34,659 nucleotides of DNA, taken from an uncultured Akkermansia sp. (GTDB lineage: Bacteria > Verrucomicrobiota > Verrucomicrobiia > Verrucomicrobiales > Akkermansiaceae). Positions 16,052-22,363 of the stretch are shown here, in pieces. The stretch covers positions 1 to 34,659 of the forward strand of contig CAJGCY010000007.1 of assembly GCA_904501955.1 (NCBI GenBank). Direction: 5' to 3'. The translations under genes were made by a program, and so were the position numbers. Numbering within the stretch: position 1 is the first letter of the stretch; every line of letters starts with the position of its first letter. The notes under the pieces are model-generated. The model had not been told where the DNA came from, made no database searches, and saw only the letters and a list, made by a program, of their open reading frames with translations.

Positions 16052-16553
16052 ACAAGTTTGTAGTTGATTTTAAACAGCTCGTTAAATCGAAAGTTGAAGA
16101 AAAGATTGCGAGCCGAATTCAGAGCCCCGGAGGGGCGACATATGGTAGCCCGGTGGTGGAGCCCCGTAAGGGGCGGAACCCCGGGAAACGGCCACAAAAA
16201 TTAAATGCGAACCCCGGAGGGGTGGCATAAAGCGTGGCGCAAAAATGACGAATTGTTTCAAAATGCCGCAAACACCAAAATCACGCGCCCACAAAGGCTC
16301 GGAGCGTCGCTTCGCTCCCGGCTTCGCGTCTCGCTGCGCTCGCTTGCTACGCCGTGGCTCGCCGGTCCTCGCTCATATCTGTCGGCCTACGCTGCGTCGC
16401 TTCGCTCCGTCGCTCCGGGCTCCATTTCCTTTTTGTGTTGTACCGGTGGTTGCGCGGCTACGCCGCTCCACCACCGGCTCTTTCGCCCCGGTCGGGGCTT
16501 CAACTTCCGATTTATCACTCGGGGGAACCTGCGGCATCAACCATAAACTTTAA
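16052..16553. repeat. Long palindromic intergenic element (about 500 bp)
   Basis: The left end (CAAGTTTGTAGTTGATTTT, then GCTCGTTAAATCGAAAGTTG) and right end (CAACTTCCGATTTATCACTC, then GGCATCAACCATAAACTTTAA) match the short elements. The interior is different: it has an inverted pair CCGGTGGTGGAGC (16150-16162) and GCTCCACCACCGG (16465-16477), CCCCGGAGGGG palindromes, and a tract of tcgct/cgctc words at 16300-16420. The same interior words appear at window position 1-165. No protein is supported inside. Confidence 0.8.
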
Positions 16554-16569
16554 TAGAGCCACTAAAATT

Positions 16570-16602
16570 ATCGGGGCGAGGGACTAAAGCCCTCACCCCG
16601 AT
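16570..16602 (-). terminator. Terminator of the GltS-type gene, built from repeat core
   Basis: ATCGGGGCGAGGG (16570-16582) pairs with CCCTCACCCCGAT (16590-16602) with one mismatch. On the minus strand a T-rich stretch follows. The sequence GAGGGACTAAAGCCCTC resembles the core hairpin of the short elements, suggesting that a repeat fragment now serves as terminator. Confidence 0.55.
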
Positions 16603-16662
16603 ATACAAAAAACTCTGCCCGCCATTGGTTTGCAAATCCCCTTTTGACGGGAGGCAGGCGGA

Positions 16663-17997
16663 TTAAGCGCGGTTGGACATCCAGCCTTTTAAGCGGGCGA
16701 AGCCGAGCACGGCGAGGCCGGCAATGAGGCAAGAGCCTGCAAACCAAAGGCCATGACCGCTCATGAATACCATGGGCGCAAAGGTCACGAGCGCAATCTC
16801 CACCGGGGCAATGAAGAGGTAGGCAAGCGCGTAGCTATCCAAGCAGCGGGAGCGCATGTCCGGGTCCACCACACGCAGCAGGGCAATGCCCATAGCCATG
16901 GTACCGGTGAACCAGCCCCACGTGAAAATGGACTTCTCGAACCAGCAGTCCTTCTGCATCAGCTTGCCGAGCACCAGCACATAAAACAGGGTGCACACCA
17001 AGCCCACCAGCAGCAGGATAACCAAGGGCTGCCAATAAGCCACCACCACGGAGAGCTTGATACTGGCAATGCCGAAAGCCACGAGGAAGTCCGTCATCAT
17101 GCCACTCATGTGGCTGATAGTTTGCGGGCATGTGTACTGAATGGCACCCGTGCAGTCAAAAATCTTGCGCAGCACCACACCCACCACAAAGGCGCAGCTG
17201 AACACCGGCAGCTCCAGCCCGGGCACCCACATGCCCACCAGCTTGCTGAGGCCATAGCCACCAAGCGCAATGGCAGCCACCACCGTCAAGTTGAAGGTGA
17301 GGGAGTCAATGGAAATGGAGGAGCAAGTGTCCGTACCCAAGCGGGGGCGCTTCTCCTCCGGCACAAGCAAGCCGGTGCGCAACTCCACGGGCAGTTCATC
17401 ATAATCCGTCAGGTAAGCCGTGTGATTCTTGCGCGTTGCCCACTTGATAAGCGGCAAACCGATGAATACAGAGGCCACGATACCGACCGTCGCGGCAGTC
17501 ATGGCAAGAGTCAAGATATCCTCATTGCCCAGCTTTTTAAATGCCTCACCCACGGCTGCAGCGGTACCGTGACCACCGCAGAACCCACTGGGCATGGTAA
17601 TGCCGAAGCCATCACCTATACCCGGCCACATGTAACGCAGCACCAGCAAGCCCAGCAAACCACCGAGAGCCCACTGCAACAACAAACCGGCTTGAGAATA
17701 TGCCCACATGCGCCCGATAGAACCACCCTGCCCCTCACTACGCTGTGAAGTAAGAGCCAAGGAACCGAAAATAAAGGCAATGAGAATGCCGGCGTATGTG
17801 CCCGTTTGGGTGGAGAGGGGCAACACATCCGCCCCGCCCGGCCCCAAAGCCAAGCCGAGGAAGCCCGCAGCCAAGCTCGGCGGGATGAAAAACTTCTGCA
17901 TCAGCTTCATCTTAACGCGCAGCCACTTACAGACAAGCAGCAAGCAAGAGATGACGCCGAGATCAACAAATAAGGTCCAAGGAGAGAATGCTTCCAT
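16663..17997 (-). CDS. gltS: Sodium/glutamate symporter family protein (GltS type)
   Basis: The 444-residue product is a polytopic inner-membrane transporter with about eleven or twelve hydrophobic segments. The sequence SGFCGGHGTAAAVGEAFKKLG matches the pore-loop motif of the glutamate:Na+ symporter (ESS/GltS) family, and the second half carries related hydrophobic repeats. GltS imports glutamate with sodium; the substrate here is inferred from family only. It may recover amino acids in a gut or protein-rich habitat, and a divergence from E. coli GltS (about 400 residues) leaves specificity open. A good promoter lies at 18012-18039. It is monocistronic. Confidence 0.8.
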   Translation of the reverse strand: MEAFSPWTLFVDLGVISCLLLVCKWLRVKMKLMQKFFIPPSLAAGFLGLALGPGGADVLPLSTQTGTYAGILIAFIFGSLALTSQRSEGQGGSIGRMWAYSQAGLLLQWALGGLLGLLVLRYMWPGIGDGFGITMPSGFCGGHGTAAAVGEAFKKLGNEDILTLAMTAATVGIVASVFIGLPLIKWATRKNHTAYLTDYDELPVELRTGLLVPEEKRPRLGTDTCSSISIDSLTFNLTVVAAIALGGYGLSKLVGMWVPGLELPVFSCAFVVGVVLRKIFDCTGAIQYTCPQTISHMSGMMTDFLVAFGIASIKLSVVVAYWQPLVILLLVGLVCTLFYVLVLGKLMQKDCWFEKSIFTWGWFTGTMAMGIALLRVVDPDMRSRCLDSYALAYLFIAPVEIALVTFAPMVFMSGHGLWFAGSCLIAGLAVLGFARLKGWMSNRA

Positions 17998-18011
17998 AAT
18001 TACGCGCGCGC

Positions 18012-18039
18012 ATTATACACAGAAATATTGCAAAATCAA
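18012..18039 (-). promoter_or_regulatory. Promoter of the GltS-type gene
   Basis: On the minus strand, TTGATT (18039-18034), a 16-bp spacer and a consensus TATAAT (18017-18012). The predicted start is near 18005, giving an 8-base, GC-alternating leader before the ATG at 17997. Confidence 0.7.
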
Positions 18040-18089
18040 GCTTTTTCTGCCAGTTATTCAATGAAACGCGCCGTCGCGGGGTCACAACT

Positions 18090-18416
18090 ATGAACCAACA
18101 CCCCCAAATGAACAACAAAAACATCACCCGCTACACCTACGAAAACACCGATTTTCAGGGCTGGAGAGTCAGTATACAGCGCTGTGGGCGCATCATCACC
18201 CGCTATTTTTCGGACTTACAATGCGGTTCTGAAGAGGAATCGTACCGCCAAGCGGTGGACTACAGGGATGAAGTATTTGCCCAGATGGCGCAGCACCGCA
18301 ATGACCTGCCGGACTACATGGACCACGAACTGGCACACCTGCAAGAACTACTGCGGCACAAGGAAAACAACCTTATTCCGGCTGCTCCTCATCGGGGCGG
18401 GAGGAGGAAGGGTTGA
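18090..18416 (+). CDS. Small protein with a possible AP2-like DNA-binding fold
   Basis: The 108-residue product has no signal peptide. Residues about 12-68 show TRYTYENTDFQGWRVSIQRCG followed by RYFSD, GSEEESYRQAVDYRDEVFAQM. This pattern of three short strands with a W-R-V start, then an acidic turn and an amphipathic helix with A-x-x-Y-R-D, resembles AP2/integrase-type DNA-binding domains found in phage and mobile proteins; the match is by eye and weak. The C-terminus is basic (PHRGGRRKG). No clear promoter or ribosome-binding site was found. Its last 44 bases overlap the 3' end of the convergent gene at 18373-18786. Confidence 0.5.
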   Translation: MNQHPQMNNKNITRYTYENTDFQGWRVSIQRCGRIITRYFSDLQCGSEEESYRQAVDYRDEVFAQMAQHRNDLPDYMDHELAHLQELLRHKENNLIPAAPHRGGRRKG

Positions 18417-18786
18417 GCATCGGGTACAGCAACTCCCGCAGCGGCTCACAACCATAATACTCCGCCTGTTCAATGCGGGCCAAGTGGATGGTAATTTGCT
18501 GCAAATAGTTGATTAATCGCGTTTTGAGCTCCGGCGTATTTTCAATATGGCGCCAGAGCTCATTTGTCTCCATTTGGTCGTGCAATGAGTTCAGATAGCG
18601 GAAATTGTCCTGCAAAGTCCCAACAGCAGCCGCCGAGGAGGCAGCATCCGTCACCCCGGCCAAGATCTCTTGCTGCTTGCTCAGCCCCTCCGCCAAAGCA
18701 GAACACACGCTTTCCGGGGTAGCGGCAGCGGAGGCAACGCATACAGAGGCAAGACCTAACACAGAGTGAACGAAAAAGTGTTTCAT
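18373..18786 (-). CDS. Small exported helical protein of unknown function
   Basis: The 137-residue product starts with a signal peptide (MKHFFVHSVLGLASVCVASAAA). The mature part is predicted helical (LAEGLSKQQEILAGVTDAA, LQDNFRYLNSLHDQMETNELW, LKTRLINYLQQITIHLARI), has Cys near residues 28 and 109 that may pair, and ends in an acidic, Ser/Pro tail. I do not recognise the family. The ATG at 18786 was chosen because it opens the signal peptide and lies seven bases from a consensus promoter. The 3' end overlaps the convergent gene by 44 bases. Confidence 0.65.
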   Translation of the reverse strand: MKHFFVHSVLGLASVCVASAAATPESVCSALAEGLSKQQEILAGVTDAASSAAAVGTLQDNFRYLNSLHDQMETNELWRHIENTPELKTRLINYLQQITIHLARIEQAEYYGCEPLRELLYPMLNPSSSRPDEEQPE

Positions 18787-18793
18787 GGCTTGA

Positions 18794-18822
18794 ATTCTAA
18801 TGGTCGAAGCGCCCGTTGTCAA
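18794..18822 (-). promoter_or_regulatory. Promoter of the 18373-18786 gene, predicting a leaderless mRNA
   Basis: On the minus strand, consensus TTGACA (18822-18817), a 17-bp spacer and TAGAAT (18799-18794). The expected start is 18787, one base before the ATG. Confidence 0.75.
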
Positions 18823-18861
18823 GAGGAATGATAATGAAGCTGCGGAATATGCAGATTTTTC

Positions 18862-18890
18862 TTGGCAAAGCGAGTGCAAAAAGGTAAAAT
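18862..18890 (+). promoter_or_regulatory. Promoter of kdsB-uppS
   Basis: TTGGCA (18862-18867), a 17-bp spacer and TAAAAT (18885-18890). The predicted start is about 18897, giving a leader of about 27 bases. Confidence 0.6.
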
Positions 18891-18923
18891 ACGGCTAGGT
18901 ACTTAACTAACACGCATTTGGCC

Positions 18924-19745
18924 ATGTCTCAATCCATTCTCATCGTCATACCGGCGCGCTATGCTTCCACACGCCTGCCGGGTAAGCCTCTTGTAAAAAT
19001 CGCCGGCAAGGAAATGATTCGCCGCGTTGCAGAAATTGCGGATTCCATCTGCCGCCATAATGAGGACTGCAGCTATGTTGTCGCAACGGATGACACCCGC
19101 ATTCTCGACTTCTGCACCGGTGCAGGGATTCCCGCCGTAATGACGGCCGAGACCTGCCGCAGTGGCACGGAGCGCTGCTGGGATGCCGTGAGCCAGCAGG
19201 AAAAAGCCCCCGCTTTCATCATCAACCTGCAGGGCGACAACCCGCTGTGCCCGCCGTGGGTCATCCAGCAGCTCATCGACGCTTGGAAATCCGCCCCGGC
19301 AGATGTATTCACCCCTTGCATCCACTTGGATTGGAACGAATACGACCGCTTGGTGGAGAGCAAGAAAACCACCCCCTACAGCGGCACCACCGTGCTGGTG
19401 GACAAAGACGGCTACGCCATGGCCTTCTCCAAGAGCACCATTCCCGCCATCCGCAAACCGGAAAAAGCCCGCGCCGCGCTTGAGAAGAGCCCCGTACGCC
19501 GCCACGTGGGTCTGTACGCCTACACCCTCAGCGCCCTCAAGAACTACTTTGAACTGCCGGAATCCGATTACGAGATTGGCAGCGTAGAGGGCCTGGAGCA
19601 AATGCGTTTCCTCTACAACGGGCTGCGCGTCAAGATGGTGGAAGTGAACTACCGTGGACGCAAAACCACCAGTGGCGTAGACTCTCCTGAGGACATTGAG
19701 CGCGTAGAGGCCATCCTCGCAGAATACGGTGAATATGAGCTCTGA
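18924..19745 (+). CDS. kdsB: 3-deoxy-manno-octulosonate cytidylyltransferase
   Basis: KdsB activates Kdo to CMP-Kdo for lipopolysaccharide inner core synthesis, in the cytosol, so the organism is expected to make a Kdo-containing outer membrane. The 273-residue product shows the nucleotidyltransferase start LIVIPARYASTRLPGKPLVKI, then VVATDD, the CTP-binding RSGTERCWDA, the metal-binding NLQGDNPLC and the late HVGLYAYT and GVDSPEDIERVE. It is slightly longer than E. coli KdsB (248). The ATG at 18924 was preferred over a TTG two codons upstream. The end overlaps uppS by 11 bases, implying translational coupling. Confidence 0.95.
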   Translation: MSQSILIVIPARYASTRLPGKPLVKIAGKEMIRRVAEIADSICRHNEDCSYVVATDDTRILDFCTGAGIPAVMTAETCRSGTERCWDAVSQQEKAPAFIINLQGDNPLCPPWVIQQLIDAWKSAPADVFTPCIHLDWNEYDRLVESKKTTPYSGTTVLVDKDGYAMAFSKSTIPAIRKPEKARAALEKSPVRRHVGLYAYTLSALKNYFELPESDYEIGSVEGLEQMRFLYNGLRVKMVEVNYRGRKTTSGVDSPEDIERVEAILAEYGEYEL

Positions 19746-20460
19746 TACCGCTACAGAAGCCCTGAAAATACCGCAGCACCTTGCCATCATCATGGATGGC
19801 AATGGTCGCTGGGCGGAGAAAAACAAAGTTTCGCGCTCCAAGGGGCACGAGACCGGCGGCCAATCCGTGCAGCGCATCATAGACCTCTGCATAGAGAAAG
19901 GCATACCGTGGCTCACGCTCTACGCCTTCTCCACGGAAAACTGGGGGCGCTCCAAGCTGGAGGTAAGCTACCTGATGAACATGCTGGCCAAGTTCCTCAA
20001 GGAGCGATTGCCTGAGCTCATGGCCAAAAATGTGCGACTGCATGCCATCGGTGAGCTGGATATGCTGCCGAAAAAATGTCGCAAACAGCTGGATGAATGC
20101 TTGGAGAAAACAGCAGGCAACACCGCAATGCACACCGTGCTGGCACTCTCTTACGGCTCCCGTCAGGAAATCACAGCCGCTGCCCGCAAGCTCGCAGAGC
20201 AAGTGCAGCAGGGGCTGCTGCGCCCGCAGGACATCACACCGGAGCTGCTCGGCCAAAACCTGTACACCGCCGGCATGCCGGATCCGGATTTGCTCATCCG
20301 CACCAGCGGTGAAATGCGCATCTCCAATTACCTGCTGTGGCAAATCAGCTATTCAGAGATATGGGTAACAGATGTGCTGTGGCCGGATTTCGGGCGTGAG
20401 GAGCTGGATGAAGCCTTGCGGGCCTACACTGCGCGCAACCGCCGATTCGGCAAACGCTGA
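19735..20460 (+). CDS. uppS: Undecaprenyl diphosphate synthase (cis-prenyltransferase)
   Basis: This cis-prenyltransferase condenses isopentenyl diphosphate onto farnesyl diphosphate to make the C55 lipid carrier for peptidoglycan, LPS and other envelope polymers. The 241-residue length is typical. Signatures are HLAIIMDGNGRWA with the catalytic Asp, KGHETGG, LTLYAFSTENW, and the C-terminal DLLIRTSGEMRISNYLLWQ and E-x-W near DVLWPDF. The ATG lies inside the kdsB end; a GTG two codons upstream is the alternative. It forms an envelope operon with kdsB and is followed by a hairpin. Confidence 0.95.
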   Translation: MSSDTATEALKIPQHLAIIMDGNGRWAEKNKVSRSKGHETGGQSVQRIIDLCIEKGIPWLTLYAFSTENWGRSKLEVSYLMNMLAKFLKERLPELMAKNVRLHAIGELDMLPKKCRKQLDECLEKTAGNTAMHTVLALSYGSRQEITAAARKLAEQVQQGLLRPQDITPELLGQNLYTAGMPDPDLLIRTSGEMRISNYLLWQISYSEIWVTDVLWPDFGREELDEALRAYTARNRRFGKR

Positions 20461-20502
20461 AGCCACTTACAAGCACATTTTCAAACTCACCTTTTCCTTA
20501 CC

Positions 20503-20532
20503 GCGCCCGCTCCGCAATCGCAGAGCGGGCGC
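20503..20532 (+). terminator. Hairpin terminator of kdsB-uppS
   Basis: GCGCCCGCTC (20503-20512) pairs perfectly with GAGCGGGCGC (20523-20532). Only a weak T-rich stretch (ATTGTCT) follows. Confidence 0.65.
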
Positions 20533-20601
20533 ATTGTCTCCCCTGCCCTGAAAAAAGCAGATAATAACAAACAAAAAAGCACCAATTTCAGAAAAGGATG
20601 A

Positions 20602-20630
20602 TTGACGAGCCCCGAATTATGGTGTAGTAT
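20602..20630 (+). promoter_or_regulatory. Promoter of the pilus/secretion operon
   Basis: TTGACG (20602-20607), a 17-bp spacer and TAGTAT (20625-20630). The predicted start is about 20637, giving a leader of about 57 bases before the GTG start at 20694. Confidence 0.7.
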
Positions 20631-20693
20631 AGGGGACAGGCGCAGGACTCCGTTCATGTGCCGTAGCTTAATACTTCACCACCTCTCCGTCCC

Positions 20694-22316
20694 GTGTACT
20701 CAAACGAAAATTATCTCCTGGATCTTCTGGTAGAAGCCGGCGCGATAGACGCCGGAACGATTGATGGCATCAAGGCCGAGCTTTCACCGCTCGACAGCGC
20801 CATCGAGCACCTGATTAAGAACAATTACTTAACGGCAGAATACATTGCACAGGTTGCAGCGTACAACTCCGCCATGGAGTACGTGGACCTCACTACTTTT
20901 GAGGTAGAGCCGAACATCATTGCCGGCATCAACGGAGAGCTTGCTCGCCGCGTAGGTTTCCTGCCCATTGGGGATGACGGCTACTCCCTGCAAGTAGCCA
21001 TTGCCGACCCCTTCGATATGGAGACACTGGACAGCCTGCCCCAGTTCCTCGGCAGAGAGGTCTCCTTCTTCGTCACCTCCGAGCCCGGGCTGAAGAAAGC
21101 CATCGACAAATACTATCCGGAGAAGAAGCAGTACGCCAAGGGTGACTCGGAAGCCCCTATCATTGAGCTAATTGACAACATGTTCAACGAAGCGCACGAG
21201 ATGCGCGCCTCCGATATTCACATCGAGCCCATGGAAGACCGCATCCGCATGCGCTACCGCGTGGACGGCCGCTTGGTGGAGGTGGCCAACCACCCCAAAA
21301 AGCTCCTCGGCTCCATTGTAGCCCGCTTGAAGGTGATGAGCTCCAGCATGAGCATTGCGGAAAAGCGCGTACCGCAGGACGGTCGTATCGAAATGGATCT
21401 GCGTGATGGCGCCCACATCGACCTCCGTGTGAGCACCGTGCCCACCAACCACGGCGAGTCCGTGGTTATGCGTATTTTGGACAAATCCGCCCTTTCCCTC
21501 GGCTTGCCGCAGCTGGGTTTCCTGTCCGACGACGAGGCCACCTTCGACCGCTTGGTCACGCTGCCTGACGGCGTGATTTTGGTGACGGGCCCCACCGGTT
21601 CCGGTAAGACCACCACGCTGTACGCCTGCTTGAACCACCTGAACCGCCCGGACAAAAAGATCATCACCGCGGAAGACCCCGTGGAATACGAGATGGCGGG
21701 CATCAACCAAGTAATGATTCGCTCAGAAATCGGCATGACTTTCGCCGCGGCTCTGCGAGCCATGCTTCGTCAGGCCCCGAACATCATCATGGTGGGCGAA
21801 ATTCGAGACGGGGAGACCGCCGGCATTGCCATTCAGGCAGCCATGACGGGTCACCTCGTGCTCTCCACCCTGCACACCAACGATGCACCCTCCTCCGTGG
21901 CGCGTCTTGCGGATATGGGCATCGACCGCTTCCTCATCGCCTCCGCCGTGCGTGCCATCATGGCACAGCGTCTGTGCCGCAGCCTGTGCTCCTGCCGCAT
22001 CCCCGGGCAGCTCACGCCCAAGCAGGCGGAAACCCTCGGCATCGACATCAACCGTCAGGTCATGGTGCCCAACCCGAACGGCTGCGCTAAGTGCCGTGGC
22101 AAGGGCATGAAGGGCCGTATGGGTATCTTTGAAATCTTCCAAGTCACGGATGACGTTCGCGGGCTTATCAACTCGAACCTCACCTCCGCTCAGCTGCGCA
22201 AACGCGCTCGCGAGCTGGGCATGCGCACCCTGCGCGAGGACGGCATCCGCAAGGTATTGGCAGGCCGCACTACGGCAGATGAAATCATCCGCGTGACCAC
22301 CGGCGACGCCAGCTGA
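20694..22316 (+). CDS. PilB/GspE-type assembly ATPase, first copy
   Basis: This cytosolic hexameric ATPase would drive pilus or pseudopilus assembly at the inner membrane. The 540-residue product has an N-terminal MshEN/T2SSE_N-like domain (about 1-150) and a motor with Walker A GPTGSGKTTTLYA (Lys305), the Asp-box ITAEDPVEYE, Walker B NIIMVGEIRDGETA, and the His-box GHLVLSTLHTNDA. In the zinc-binding insert, where most relatives have CxxC then CxxC, it reads LCRSLCSCRIPG then CAKCRGKGMKG, so the first pair is spaced as CSC. The start is GTG, fitting the family N-terminus YLLDLLVEAGAI. It is first in an operon with a second ATPase. Confidence 0.92.
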   Translation: MYSNENYLLDLLVEAGAIDAGTIDGIKAELSPLDSAIEHLIKNNYLTAEYIAQVAAYNSAMEYVDLTTFEVEPNIIAGINGELARRVGFLPIGDDGYSLQVAIADPFDMETLDSLPQFLGREVSFFVTSEPGLKKAIDKYYPEKKQYAKGDSEAPIIELIDNMFNEAHEMRASDIHIEPMEDRIRMRYRVDGRLVEVANHPKKLLGSIVARLKVMSSSMSIAEKRVPQDGRIEMDLRDGAHIDLRVSTVPTNHGESVVMRILDKSALSLGLPQLGFLSDDEATFDRLVTLPDGVILVTGPTGSGKTTTLYACLNHLNRPDKKIITAEDPVEYEMAGINQVMIRSEIGMTFAAALRAMLRQAPNIIMVGEIRDGETAGIAIQAAMTGHLVLSTLHTNDAPSSVARLADMGIDRFLIASAVRAIMAQRLCRSLCSCRIPGQLTPKQAETLGIDINRQVMVPNPNGCAKCRGKGMKGRMGIFEIFQVTDDVRGLINSNLTSAQLRKRARELGMRTLREDGIRKVLAGRTTADEIIRVTTGDAS

Positions 22317-22363
22317 TAAACCTCACACTCCACACTTACTCACCGCACACTTTTCTTATTGAT

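Larger units (their letters stand above)
15928..16662. other. 735-bp intergenic region filled by repeats and terminators
   Basis: This region holds the mdh terminator, the long repeat element (16052-16553), and the gltS terminator-like hairpin (16570-16602). Open frames across 16205-16587 are Arg/Ser-rich translations of the repeat and are not credible genes. Confidence 0.75.

Noticed and set aside
16205..16587. Overlapping Arg/Ser-rich open frames in the long repeat
   Set aside because: Low-complexity translations of tcgct/cgctc words in several frames; no start signals and no homologous protein expected.
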